Assembly (NCBI GenBank): GCA_943914835.1
Contig: CALUDO010000011.1
Span: 1 to 32,774, forward strand
Length of the DNA: 32,774 nt
Source of the DNA: an uncultured Eremococcus sp.
Lineage (GTDB): Bacteria > Bacillota > Bacilli > Lactobacillales > Aerococcaceae
Direction of reading: 5' to 3'
In this document: one piece after another, positions 24,662 through 32,646 of the stretch
Numbering within the stretch: the stretch's first letter is position 1
Layout of the letters: each line of letters opens with the position of its first letter
The notes under the pieces: model-generated
Databases searched by the model: none
Seen by the model: the letters and a program-made list of their open reading frames with translations, nothing else
What the model was told of the DNA's origin: nothing
Made by a program: the position numbers and the translations under genes

Positions 24662-25750
24662 ATGGGAAAAGAAATTAAACTTAAAAATATCAAAAAAAAT
24701 TACGGAACGACTCCTGTCCTTGAAGATATAAACTTAACCATCCATCAAGGTGAAAGGGTGGTTCTCTTAGGACCGTCTGGATCTGGTAAATCAACCCTTC
24801 TTAGGATGATTGCTGGGCTGGAATCGATTACGGCGGGTGAACTTTATTTAGGAGATACTCTCTCCAATGATATTCCATCCGGAGAACGGGATATTGCCAT
24901 GGTTTTCCAGAACTATGCCTTGTATCCTCATATGACTGTGGGTGAGAATGTTACCTTTGCCTTGAAGGCCAATGGAGTCCCTAAAGCAGAGATCGACCAA
25001 CGTCTGAATGAGGCTTTGGAAATACTGGGCTTGAATGGTTTAAAAGACCGCTATCCTCGGGAATTATCCGGAGGGCAACGGCAACGGACAGCTCTAGCTC
25101 GAGCCGTAGTTAAGAAATCGGACTACTTCCTCTTAGATGAACCTCTATCCAACCTAGATGTGGTTTTGCGGTTAGATGCCCGCAAAGAGTTGGTGAAGAT
25201 TCATGACAAGTACCAGCAAACCTTTGTTTATGTTACCCACGATCAAATTGAGGCGATGACCTTGGCTGACCGGATTGTTGTCTTAAATAATGGTCATATC
25301 CAAATGGTAGACAGTCCTCACCAAGTCTATAATCGTCCGGCCAATGTTTTCACAGCTAAGTTTATTGGGTCACCTGGAATGAACATTTTAGAAGCTAGAT
25401 ATCAGGACGGTCATCTCCAAGTTGGAGATCAAAGAATCCAGCTTGATCAAGCCTGGAAGAGCCACTTACAAGGGCAGGATGACCTCTATTTAGGAATTCG
25501 TCCGGAACACCTTCACATAGTGGACCAAGCTGGCACCTTTAAAGGACAAGTCAAGTATCGTGAACTTTTGGGTCAAAACTTTGCGCTTACCTTGGATATC
25601 GATGGTGCAGAGTGTATTGTTCTGAATGATGACGATACTTACCAAGTAGGTCAGGAAGTTCAAGTAGCTGTTGAAAGCAAAAACCTTCACTTCTTTGACA
25701 AGGCTAGCCAGGATAACCTAGGCTACCCTGATCAATTGAAGGAGGCCTAA
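24662..25750 (+). CDS. ABC importer ATPase, UgpC/MsmK family
   Basis: 362 residues. Walker A GPSGSGKST (37-45), Q-loop QNYALYPHM, signature LSGGQRQRTALARA, Walker B YFLLDEPLSNLD and switch histidine in VTHDQIEAM are intact. A C-terminal regulatory TOBE/OB extension (about residues 235-362, with LYLGIRPEHL) is typical of the CUT1 class ATPases UgpC, MalK and MsmK. RBS AGGAGAG. Having its own ATPase means the importer need not borrow a shared MsmK. The phosphodiesterase gene starts two bases after the stop codon. Confidence 0.94.
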   Translation: MGKEIKLKNIKKNYGTTPVLEDINLTIHQGERVVLLGPSGSGKSTLLRMIAGLESITAGELYLGDTLSNDIPSGERDIAMVFQNYALYPHMTVGENVTFALKANGVPKAEIDQRLNEALEILGLNGLKDRYPRELSGGQRQRTALARAVVKKSDYFLLDEPLSNLDVVLRLDARKELVKIHDKYQQTFVYVTHDQIEAMTLADRIVVLNNGHIQMVDSPHQVYNRPANVFTAKFIGSPGMNILEARYQDGHLQVGDQRIQLDQAWKSHLQGQDDLYLGIRPEHLHIVDQAGTFKGQVKYRELLGQNFALTLDIDGAECIVLNDDDTYQVGQEVQVAVESKNLHFFDKASQDNLGYPDQLKEA

Positions 25751-25752
25751 AC

Positions 25753-26559
25753 ATGAAATTTCTCCATTTATCGGATACCCATTTAAGACGGGACTATGCC
25801 TCTGACTGGTTCACCCACCGTATTTTCAATCAAACGGATAATCCAAGTCTTCGTTTTCGTCATATCTTGCAATCCATTGATCCGACGGATTATGACTTTG
25901 CCTTAGTCACAGGAGACCTAGTCCATGAAGGGCAGGCAGAAGATTACCACTTGTTCCAGGAAATAATGGACCAAGAATTAGGGGGACTCCCTTACTTTGT
26001 TTGTCGAGGCAACCATGATCAGCCTCAAGCCTTCTTTGATGGCATGGATTTTCAAGCCAATGAAACCCTGACATATGCAGCCTGTCATGAGATTAATGGA
26101 CTCCAAATCATTAGTCTGGATACAGCTCAAGAGGATTCCCATGAAGGGCGAATCAGTCAAGATCAGATGGACCTCCTAGCTGGATGGTTGGACCAAGCTG
26201 GGGACAAGGGTTCTATCCTATTGATGCACCATCCCCTAATCTGGGAAGAAGAAGAGGTATGTAGTCAGGTCCCACAAGGTTTTGAAGATTTGATTGCTAA
26301 GCACAAGATTCATGGTATCTTTGTGGGCCATGTCCATACGGCTTCTACTGTAAGCTACCACGGGACTACCCAATATATGTCTGAAGCTATTTCCTTTGGC
26401 GTAGATGAATATCCGAATGAATCGATCTTTGTCAACCGGACGGGCTATAATACGGTCACCCTGGAAGGGGACCAGGTCTTCTATTACCGTCACTATGTGA
26501 CACCTCAACAAACTATGATAGCCCGTATGTCCAAGCCTTTTGATAATTCAATTTTCTAG
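25753..26559 (+). CDS. Metallophosphoesterase, CpdA/GpdQ-like class III phosphodiesterase
   Basis: 268 residues with the complete two-metal calcineurin-like set: DTH (D8, H10), GDLVHEG (D55), GNHD (N87, H88), MHHP (159-160) and GHVHT (H193, H195). The closest architectures are CpdA-type cyclic-nucleotide phosphodiesterases and GpdQ-type glycerophosphodiesterases, which cannot be separated by eye. The gene is last in the importer operon, after a two-base gap, with GGAGG in the end of the ATPase gene. That is where ugpQ, a structurally unrelated glycerophosphodiesterase, sits in E. coli, so hydrolysis of an imported phosphodiester is a good hypothesis. No signal peptide: cytoplasmic. A terminator follows. 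Confidence 0.87.
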   Translation: MKFLHLSDTHLRRDYASDWFTHRIFNQTDNPSLRFRHILQSIDPTDYDFALVTGDLVHEGQAEDYHLFQEIMDQELGGLPYFVCRGNHDQPQAFFDGMDFQANETLTYAACHEINGLQIISLDTAQEDSHEGRISQDQMDLLAGWLDQAGDKGSILLMHHPLIWEEEEVCSQVPQGFEDLIAKHKIHGIFVGHVHTASTVSYHGTTQYMSEAISFGVDEYPNESIFVNRTGYNTVTLEGDQVFYYRHYVTPQQTMIARMSKPFDNSIF

Positions 26560-26577
26560 GATCGTAAACTCCAAAAG

Positions 26578-26613
26578 AACCCTTCAAATCCGCTGATTTG
26601 GAGGGTTTTATTT
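26578..26613 (+). terminator. Intrinsic terminator of the importer operon
   Basis: A 13-base-pair stem (26578-26590 with 26595-26607, one G-T pair), loop CGCT, then TTTTATTT. It closes the five-gene operon. Confidence 0.88.
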
Positions 26614-26676
26614 GTAGTTTAGTTTACTTTGAGCTAGGCTAGAGGAGAATAATTATTAAGAGGGGGAAACAAAGCT

Positions 26677-27171
26677 ATGATTGATATTGTAAATTTAGAG
26701 AACTTTCTCAGTGATCACGGAATATATTTTGAACTTTACCACCACCAACCCATGTATACTTATGAAGAATCTTTGGCCATGAAGGAAGCCAAGGGATTCA
26801 CTGGAACAGAGACTAAGGCCCTCTTCCTCAAGGGAAAGGATGGGACCTATTATTCTTATTTGACCATTCCCGGTCAACGGACTGATTTCAAGGCTCTCAA
26901 GCACTTGGTGGGACAGAAGTTGTCTTTTGTCCAGCCGGAAGACATGGAGAACCTAACCGGTCAGCCTTCAGGAGCGGTTGTTCCCTTCGGCTATGAGCGT
27001 CAAGTTCCCTTAATTATTAATGGAGAGATCTTAGATCAAGAGCGGATTGTCTTTGCCCCAGCCCGGCCTGACCAGACCATGGTGGTCCAAGTCAAAGATT
27101 TGAAAGAAATTATTAGTCTATTAGGCAATGACTATTATATTGAGACCTCCGACCCGGACAAGACTTTATAG
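26677..27171 (+). CDS. YbaK/ProX-type aminoacyl-tRNA deacylase
   Basis: 164 residues, a complete single-domain member of the YbaK/ProXp superfamily, in which free-standing proteins hydrolyse mischarged tRNAs (for example Ala- or Cys-tRNA-Pro). Recognisable parts: the N-terminal ENFLSDHGIYFELYHHQP, the central KALFLKGKDGTYYSYLTIPG with the conserved lysine, and LTGQPSGAVVPFGYE corresponding to the family GxPPGxV/P-F-G motif. It looks most like the PrdX/ProXp-ala branch. Start has GAGGGGGAA upstream. An acetyltransferase gene follows 17 bases later, probably co-transcribed. Exact tRNA specificity is not visible. Confidence 0.85.
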   Translation: MIDIVNLENFLSDHGIYFELYHHQPMYTYEESLAMKEAKGFTGTETKALFLKGKDGTYYSYLTIPGQRTDFKALKHLVGQKLSFVQPEDMENLTGQPSGAVVPFGYERQVPLIINGEILDQERIVFAPARPDQTMVVQVKDLKEIISLLGNDYYIETSDPDKTL

Positions 27172-27188
27172 ATTGGAGTGGTTAGATC

Positions 27189-27647
27189 ATGTCTTGGCAT
27201 TTGAAAGCCTTTGATGACTTAGATTCAAAGCCCCTTTATCAGATTCTTAAAGCCCGGTGTGATGTCTTTGTGGTGGAGCAAACCTGCCCTTATCCAGAAT
27301 TGGATGGTCTGGATACAGCTTGTTACCACCTCTATCTGGAAGAAGAAGGGGATATCTTAGCCTATTTACGGATTCTGCCCCCCGGCCTGAGCTTTGAGGA
27401 AGCCTTTCTAGGCCGGGTCCTGGTGACCCCATCCGCTAGGGGACAGGGATATGCTCGTAACTTATTAGAAAAGGGCTTGGATTTCGTTCAAACCGAATTG
27501 AAGCAAGACCAAGTCAAGATTGGAGCCCAGACCTACTTGGAATCTTTCTATGCTAGCCTAGGTTTTGCCCCAGTCTCAGCACCCTATCTTGAGGACGGGA
27601 TTGAGCACATAGACATGGTAGTGACTTTTAGGGACTCTCAGCAATAA
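27189..27647 (+). CDS. ElaA-type GNAT acetyltransferase
   Basis: 152 residues. The N-terminal LYQILKARCDVFVVEQTCPYPELDG is the hallmark of the ElaA family of GNAT proteins; the acetyl-CoA binding segment is LGRVLVTPSARGQGYARNLL (R/Q-x-x-G-x-A pattern). YLESFYASLGFAPV is the C-terminal GNAT motif. Substrate unknown in this family as far as I know. It follows the YbaK-type gene and ends at a bidirectional terminator shared with rnhC. Confidence 0.88.
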   Translation: MSWHLKAFDDLDSKPLYQILKARCDVFVVEQTCPYPELDGLDTACYHLYLEEEGDILAYLRILPPGLSFEEAFLGRVLVTPSARGQGYARNLLEKGLDFVQTELKQDQVKIGAQTYLESFYASLGFAPVSAPYLEDGIEHIDMVVTFRDSQQ

Positions 27648-27648
27648 A

Positions 27649-27688
27649 AAGAAAGCCGGAAGCGGTCATACCTGCTTCCGGCTTTCTT
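27649..27688. terminator. Bidirectional terminator between elaA-like gene and rnhC
   Basis: A perfect 15-base-pair stem, AAGAAAGCCGGAAGC (27649-27663) with 27674-27688, and a ten-base loop that can form an extra GGT/ACC pairing. An A run precedes and a short T run follows, so it works on both strands for convergent genes. Confidence 0.9.
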
Positions 27689-27703
27689 GTCATGGTCAAA
27701 GGA

Positions 27704-28663
27704 TTAGGGATTGACTTGGTCGAGAATTTTCTGGGTGTTCTTAAAGTGAAGCTTGGCGGTTTCCTTAAGACAGTCGGGGCCAAACTGCTTGACGAGACGG
27801 ATGCCAAATTGGTCTACGGCTTGGCCAGCGCCTGAGGGAAGGGTCACTTGGTAGGGTTGACCCAAGTCTTCTAAGGAAGTTAGGAAGGCGTCACGAGCAA
27901 TGATAGAGGCAGCCGCGACAGCCAAGTGGTGAGATTCCCCCTTTTTAACGAAGTAGAGGCGGTCTTGGTAGGACTTGGCCTCCTTTTTGAGATAGGTCCT
28001 ATAAGAAGATTCAGGAGTGAATTGGTCGATTAATGTCCCCTGGAGCTTATCCATTTGGTCAGGACTTAGCTGGCGGACTAACTTGTTTAAGGCATGATTA
28101 TGGAGGGCTACTTTCATAGAAACGGCATTATGATTTTGGATGCCTCGGTTGTAGTCGATAGGATTACAAACAATGAGTTGATAGGGGAGGCATTCTTTAA
28201 TCTGCCAGGCAAGGTCACGGATTTGGCGATCGGATAAGGCCTTGGAATCTTTCACGCCCAGGGTCCTCAACAATTCTTGTTGTTCCTGGTCCAGGTATAC
28301 AGCACAGACAGTTAAGGCACCGAAGTAAGACCCATTTCCCACTTCATCACTGCCCATAATCGTCCACTGGTCGAAGCCTTGGGGAAGGTCTCCGGAACTT
28401 GTTTGATGCTTTCTTGATCCTGTCTTTTCTTTCTTGGACTGGCTTGTTACTTGACCTTGCTTTTGCCAATAGTCAGCCTGGACTTGAGCTTCTTTACCCT
28501 GGAAGAGGACCTTGCCAGACTGGTAAGCCGTGATGGTCACTCCCTTGACTTTGGCTCGGAAGACCGAATAGGGGACTGGGTCCACAAGGCTGTGTCTTTC
28601 CTGATAGTAGTCTTGCATAGTTTGAATAGTGGCTGAATCAGCCTTAAGGGTTATGGAACTCAT
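27704..28663 (-). CDS. rnhC: Ribonuclease HIII
   Basis: 319 residues. RNase HIII cuts RNA in RNA/DNA hybrids. The N-terminal substrate-binding domain (about 1-80, VFRAKVKGVTITAYQSGKV) is joined by a polar linker (75-95) to the catalytic domain, which opens with MGSDEVGNGSYFGALTV (D106, E107); further conserved parts are LGVKDSKALSD and AVAAASIIARDAFL. Start 28663 chosen for AAGGAGG six bases upstream; an upstream in-frame ATG lacks a site. It is divergent from zapA, as in related genomes, and convergent to the acetyltransferase gene. Confidence 0.95.
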   Translation of the reverse strand: MSSITLKADSATIQTMQDYYQERHSLVDPVPYSVFRAKVKGVTITAYQSGKVLFQGKEAQVQADYWQKQGQVTSQSKKEKTGSRKHQTSSGDLPQGFDQWTIMGSDEVGNGSYFGALTVCAVYLDQEQQELLRTLGVKDSKALSDRQIRDLAWQIKECLPYQLIVCNPIDYNRGIQNHNAVSMKVALHNHALNKLVRQLSPDQMDKLQGTLIDQFTPESSYRTYLKKEAKSYQDRLYFVKKGESHHLAVAAASIIARDAFLTSLEDLGQPYQVTLPSGAGQAVDQFGIRLVKQFGPDCLKETAKLHFKNTQKILDQVNP

Positions 28664-28685
28664 AATCAACCTCCTTGGTCTTATC

Positions 28686-28694
28686 AATATAGCA
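28686..28694 (-). promoter_or_regulatory. Extended -10 promoter of rnhC
   Basis: On the minus strand this reads TGCTATATT, an extended -10, about 20 bases upstream of the rnhC start codon. No good -35 is seen. The transcript would have a very short leader. Confidence 0.45.
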
Positions 28695-28737
28695 GAATCC
28701 TTCCACTTAGGAAAGGTGGGAATATTAGAAAGTGGTC

Positions 28738-28770
28738 TTCAGGAAACTAAGAGGCTCAGAGTCTTCTGAA
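28738..28770. other. Imperfect inverted repeat between rnhC and zapA promoters
   Basis: TTCAGGAAACT (28738-28748) and AGTCTTCTGAA (28760-28770) pair at 10 of 11 positions (one G-T, one mismatch) around an 11-base spacer. It lies between divergent promoters and outside both predicted transcripts, so a protein-binding site is likelier than an RNA structure. Confidence 0.35.
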
Positions 28771-28811
28771 TGCCTATAGCCAGGACTAAGGATGCATTTT
28801 ACCTATTTTTT

Positions 28812-28820
28812 TGCTAAAAT
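28812..28820 (+). promoter_or_regulatory. Extended -10 promoter of zapA
   Basis: TGCTAAAAT, an extended -10 (TAAAAT at 28815-28820), without a clear -35, about 30 bases upstream of the zapA start. Confidence 0.5.
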
Positions 28821-28851
28821 AAGGGAATAAGAAATGAAGGTGAGGGATTCA

Positions 28852-29178
28852 ATGGAAGAGAAACGTCGGTTTAAGGCAGAGATTGCAGGCAAGTCCTATA
28901 CTATTGTAGGCAAGCAGTCTGCCCAGCATATGGAAGCCGTAACTCACTTGGTCAACCACCAAATGGACCAACTTCACCAGATAGACCCTTCCTTAAGCAA
29001 GGAGGATTTGGCTATCTTGATGGCCGTCAATGCGGTCTCTGACCAAATCATCAAGGAGAACCGTATTATGGAATTGGAAGACTTGCTAGATTCACAAGAT
29101 TTAGAAGCTTCAAATCATCGACGCCCCCGGAATACTGTGACTCGTAAGCAATCTTCGTCTAGCGATTCCCAGGCATAG
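28852..29178 (+). CDS. zapA: Cell division protein ZapA
   Basis: 108 residues from the chosen start. ZapA binds FtsZ and bundles protofilaments at the division ring. The N-terminal globular part (RRFKAEIAGKSYTIVGKQSAQHMEAVTHLV) is followed by a long helix (about residues 36-90, VNAVSDQIIKENRIMELEDLL) expected to form the tetrameric coiled coil; the tail is polar and disordered. Start 28852 preferred because AAGGTGAGGG lies five bases upstream and the protein then begins close to the conserved fold; an ATG at 28834 with AAGGGA upstream is the alternative. The cvpA gene follows after ten bases. Confidence 0.9.
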   Translation: MEEKRRFKAEIAGKSYTIVGKQSAQHMEAVTHLVNHQMDQLHQIDPSLSKEDLAILMAVNAVSDQIIKENRIMELEDLLDSQDLEASNHRRPRNTVTRKQSSSSDSQA

Positions 29179-29188
29179 GAGGATAGGT

Positions 29189-29743
29189 ATGCTGACAATT
29201 ATCATTTTTATTGCCTTGGCTTTAGCCTTCTATAAAGGCTATCGTCGCGGTCTCCTTATTCAGGGAATCCGTCTGATTGGTTATATTATTACTTTCATCC
29301 TATCTACCCAGTATTATGACACAGTGGCAGGTTGGGTGGAAATGTTGGTTCCCTTTCCTTCTATGCAGGCAGATAGCTTTCTAGCGCTTTACCAGAATGA
29401 ATTAGCTCTCAATTTAGACCTGGATCAGGCCTTCTATGGGGTTATCACTTTCCTAGCTATATCATTTATTGGCTGGATGGTCACCAATTTCCTAGCTACC
29501 CTCTTTCAACCCCTCCAGTACTATGATATATTCCACTATGCCAATGGGATTGTTGGAGGTTTAATCAACCTCTTGGTCGCTTATGTGGTCACCTTCTTTA
29601 TCCTATTCACCTTGTCTTTAATTCCAATTGAATTCATCCAACAGGCCTTTGTGGACAATCCCCTGGCTTATTGGATAGTTTCCCAGACCCCCTTCCTATC
29701 GGATTTCGCCGGAAATCTGTGGTTTAACTTTAATCCTTTCTAA
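29189..29743 (+). CDS. CvpA family membrane protein (YshB-like)
   Basis: 184 residues, four predicted membrane helices: 1-18, about 28-45, about 82-105 and about 118-145. The start MLTIIIFIALALAFYKGYRRG is typical of CvpA proteins. The family is named for a colicin V production gene of E. coli; its molecular role is unsettled and membership is the only safe statement. RBS AGGAGG lies before the ATG. The zapA-yshB pairing is conserved in B. subtilis, suggesting an envelope or division-linked role, but that is inference. Confidence 0.88.
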   Translation: MLTIIIFIALALAFYKGYRRGLLIQGIRLIGYIITFILSTQYYDTVAGWVEMLVPFPSMQADSFLALYQNELALNLDLDQAFYGVITFLAISFIGWMVTNFLATLFQPLQYYDIFHYANGIVGGLINLLVAYVVTFFILFTLSLIPIEFIQQAFVDNPLAYWIVSQTPFLSDFAGNLWFNFNPF

Positions 29744-29756
29744 TGTGAATGATGAA

Positions 29757-29793
29757 AATAGCCTGGAAACCATTTGGTCTGCAGGTTATTTTT
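29757..29793 (+). terminator. Terminator-like hairpin between cvpA and mutS2
   Basis: AATAGCCTG (29757-29765) pairs with 29782-29790, and an inner ACC/GGT stem closes the loop ATTT, with two internal mismatches. TTATTTTT follows. It looks like an intrinsic terminator, in which case mutS2 needs its own promoter between it and 29825, or partial read-through. Confidence 0.55.
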
Positions 29794-29824
29794 ATGACTG
29801 GAATAATTACCAAAGGAGTCCATT

Positions 29825-32179
29825 ATGAATCCAAAAATATTTGAAACCTTAGACTTTGCCCAAGTCCGTGAGGCTGTCTTAGACCATACCCAGACTGAAG
29901 CTGGTCGGGGAGAAGTCCAGCAGATGACCCCTGTGACCAACTTGGATCAAGTTGAAGGCTTGCAGCAGGAAACCGAGGAAGCCCTCAAGCTTTTACAAGA
30001 AAACCATATCCTACCTATCCCTCGTTTGGAGGACTTGAGCCCAGCCATTAAACGTCTGGAATTAGGGGCCTCCTTGAATGGAAAAGAATTGGCCGCCATG
30101 GGCCGTCTTTTGAAGTCAGTTCAAGAAGTTCATGATTTCTACCGAAAGCAAGAAGAAGATCAGAGGACCTATCCAGCTCTATTTTATTGGATTGACAGGT
30201 CGGTTATTCTCAGTGACTGTGTGGTCATGATTGAAGATGCAATTTCGGACAGTGGAGAGGTCTTAACGACCGCTTCGAGTGAATTAAGTCGGATCCGCCG
30301 CCAGCAAGGGGAAACGGAAGCCCAAGTTCGGTCTAGCCTGAATCAGATTCTGAAGAACCAAGCCAGCCATCTGAGTGACGCCCTGATAACTATCCGCAAT
30401 AACCGCTATGTCCTTCCAGTTAAGGCGGAATCTCGGGGGCAAATTAAGGGAACCATCCATGACCAATCCGCAACGGGTCAAACCTTCTATATTGAACCTC
30501 AGACCGTGGTTCGCTTAAATAACCGACGGTCCCAACTCCAAGCGGAAGAAAGGGAAGAGATTAATCGCATCCTCTTAGAATTATCTGGTCAGTTGATGCC
30601 CTATTATGAAGACATCCGTCAGAACCAATATATTATGGGGAAACTGGACTTTATCCAGGCACGTTCAGCCTATGCTCATGACATCCAGGCCATCAAACCC
30701 AAGTTCTCCCTAGAAAGACATGTTCGCCTACTCCAGGCCCGTCACCCCTTGTTAGACCGAGACCAAGTAGTGGCTAATGACATTATTCTTGGCCAGGACT
30801 ACCGGACTCTGATTATTACTGGCCCTAACACTGGTGGAAAGACCATCCTCTTGAAAACTCTTGGACTCCTTCACTTGATGGGCCAAGCTGGCCTTCATAT
30901 TCCGGCTGATCCTGGTAGCCAATTGGGACTCTTTGATGAAATCTTCGCTGATATTGGGGATGAGCAGTCCATTGAGCAGTCCTTATCTACCTTCTCCGGC
31001 CACATGACCAATATTATAGATATCCTTAACCAGGCCAGCCACGAGTCCCTGCTGCTCTTTGATGAGTTGGGATCAGGGACTGACCCTCAAGAAGGGTCCT
31101 CTTTGGCTATGGCCATCTTGGATTATGTAACTTCTTGTCGGATGACCACCATGGCCACGACTCACTATCCAGAACTAAAGGTCTATGCCCATGAAACCCC
31201 TCTAACCATCAATGCCTCCATGGAATTCAATAGTCAAAGTTTAGAACCAACCTACCGTCTCCTCATAGGTATTCCAGGCCGGTCTAATGCCCTTGAAATA
31301 TCCAAGCGGCTAGGTCTACCAGACCATATCTTAGACAAGGCCCGGGCAGGGATCTCACAAGATAGCCAATCCATGAATGAAATGGTGGCTAATCTGGAGC
31401 AGGAACGGCAGGAAGTCGCAGAAGATAAAGAAGCGACTCAAGCCCGGCTTAACCAAGCTGACCAACTGCTCAAGGATCTTCGCCAAGAATATGACCGCTG
31501 GGTAGAATCCAAGTCTGACCTCATGGAGAAGGCCAAAAGAGAAGCCAATGCCAAGGTGGACAGTGCTCAGAAAGAAGCTGACCAGCTTATTCAAGAGATT
31601 CGTGACCTCCAGCTCCAACAAGGGCAGAATACCACTATCAAAGAACATGTCTTCATCGATAAGAAGGGACAATTTGACAAGCTCAAGCAGCCAGAGTCCC
31701 TGAAGAAGAATAAGGTTCTCCGTCGGGAGAAGAAGAAACAAGCGCTGACTGTTGGACAGGATGTCATGGTTCAATCCTACGGGCAACGAGGAACAATTAT
31801 TGACCAACCCGACCCTAAGACCTTCACCGTTCAGATGGGGATTTTGAAGATGAATATTCCCGCCAAAGAATTGCAAGTTATTGATAAGGTTGAGAAGAAG
31901 CAGAAGGTCAATGTCCAACGTAAGGCAGGGTCTAAGGCTCCTACCAGTCTAGACCTAAGAGGACAACGTTACGATCAGGCTATGAGTCAAGTAAGGACTT
32001 ATCTGGACAAGGCTCTCTTATCCAACCACCCCATGGTCACCATTATCCATGGTAAGGGGACAGGAGCCCTTCGTCAGGGAGTCCAGAAGCTCTTAGCCAG
32101 TCATCCCCAAGTGGACCACTATAACTTCTCCCCACCCAATGCTGGAGGAAACGGGTCTACTCAAGTCTTTTTTAAGTAG
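29825..32179 (+). CDS. mutS2: MutS2 family protein (MutS-type ATPase with Smr endonuclease domain)
   Basis: 784 residues, standard length. Order: MutS-like clamp/lever helices (to about 300), the ABC-type ATPase with Walker A TGPNTGGKT (G333-T340), STFSGHMTNI and Walker B LLLFDELGSGTDPQEG, a coiled coil (about 515-620, rich in Gln, Glu and Lys), a KOW-like segment (DVMVQSYGQRGTIID) and a C-terminal Smr nuclease domain with LDLRG (709-713) and HGKGTG. MutS2 lacks mismatch-recognition domains; family roles include suppression of recombination and, in B. subtilis, rescue of collided ribosomes. RBS AAAGGAG. In B. subtilis polX lies between yshB and mutSB; here it does not. Confidence 0.96.
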   Translation: MNPKIFETLDFAQVREAVLDHTQTEAGRGEVQQMTPVTNLDQVEGLQQETEEALKLLQENHILPIPRLEDLSPAIKRLELGASLNGKELAAMGRLLKSVQEVHDFYRKQEEDQRTYPALFYWIDRSVILSDCVVMIEDAISDSGEVLTTASSELSRIRRQQGETEAQVRSSLNQILKNQASHLSDALITIRNNRYVLPVKAESRGQIKGTIHDQSATGQTFYIEPQTVVRLNNRRSQLQAEEREEINRILLELSGQLMPYYEDIRQNQYIMGKLDFIQARSAYAHDIQAIKPKFSLERHVRLLQARHPLLDRDQVVANDIILGQDYRTLIITGPNTGGKTILLKTLGLLHLMGQAGLHIPADPGSQLGLFDEIFADIGDEQSIEQSLSTFSGHMTNIIDILNQASHESLLLFDELGSGTDPQEGSSLAMAILDYVTSCRMTTMATTHYPELKVYAHETPLTINASMEFNSQSLEPTYRLLIGIPGRSNALEISKRLGLPDHILDKARAGISQDSQSMNEMVANLEQERQEVAEDKEATQARLNQADQLLKDLRQEYDRWVESKSDLMEKAKREANAKVDSAQKEADQLIQEIRDLQLQQGQNTTIKEHVFIDKKGQFDKLKQPESLKKNKVLRREKKKQALTVGQDVMVQSYGQRGTIIDQPDPKTFTVQMGILKMNIPAKELQVIDKVEKKQKVNVQRKAGSKAPTSLDLRGQRYDQAMSQVRTYLDKALLSNHPMVTIIHGKGTGALRQGVQKLLASHPQVDHYNFSPPNAGGNGSTQVFFK

Positions 32180-32213
32180 TTAAGTAAATGTGCTTTAGGT
32201 CCTGATGAGCAGA

Positions 32214-32241
32214 TTGGTTCGGAATTATCTAGAGCTATGAT
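32214..32241 (+). promoter_or_regulatory. Probable promoter of trxA
   Basis: -35 TTGGTT (32214-32219, matching only the first three consensus bases), 16 bases, and -10 TATGAT (32236-32241), 50 bases before the ATG. Confidence 0.4.
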
Positions 32242-32290
32242 ACTATAAGTAAGAGGTAAATTTTGTGAGTATAAGAAAGGGGACAATATA

Positions 32291-32599
32291 ATGGTCCAAT
32301 CAATTTCAGATGATCAATTCCTAGATAAAACAGCCGAAGGAGTAAGTCTAGTCGACTTCTGGGCTCCCTGGTGTGGTCCTTGCCGAATGCAGTCACCTAT
32401 AATTGATGAATTGAGTGAAGAATTAGAAGGTAAGGTCAACTTCTATAAGATGAATGTTGACGAAGAACCTAAGACTGCCCAAGAATTCGGTATCATGTCA
32501 ATACCAACCCTCTTAGTCAAAAAAGACGGCGAAGTCGTAGACAAGTTAGTGGGTCTACATGACAAGGCACGCTTGACTGAAATCTTAGAGAAATACTAG
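32291..32599 (+). CDS. trxA: Thioredoxin
   Basis: 102 residues, a complete single-domain thioredoxin that reduces disulfides in cytoplasmic proteins with electrons from thioredoxin reductase. The active site is FWAPWCGPC (C28, C31), the cis-proline loop is SIPTLLV, and the buried aspartate is in LVDFWA. RBS AAAGGGG precedes the ATG. It follows mutS2 at about 110 bases with its own probable promoter and terminator. In B. subtilis trxA is further downstream of mutSB, after fatty-acid genes that are missing here. Confidence 0.97.
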   Translation: MVQSISDDQFLDKTAEGVSLVDFWAPWCGPCRMQSPIIDELSEELEGKVNFYKMNVDEEPKTAQEFGIMSIPTLLVKKDGEVVDKLVGLHDKARLTEILEKY

Positions 32600-32614
32600 G
32601 ATAGATTTATCAAC

Positions 32615-32646
32615 ACCCCAACCATCAGGTTAGGGGTTTTTCTTTT
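32615..32646 (+). terminator. Intrinsic terminator of trxA
   Basis: ACCCCAACC (32615-32623) pairs with GGTTAGGGGT (32628-32637), with one bulged A, loop ATCA and a T-rich tail. The remaining bases to 32774 hold no gene or structure I can support. Confidence 0.85.

Noticed and set aside
31355..31918. Leucine-rich antisense frame in mutS2
   Set aside because: It mirrors the Gln/Lys/Glu-rich coiled coil of MutS2 and has no promoter or RBS; an artefact of composition.
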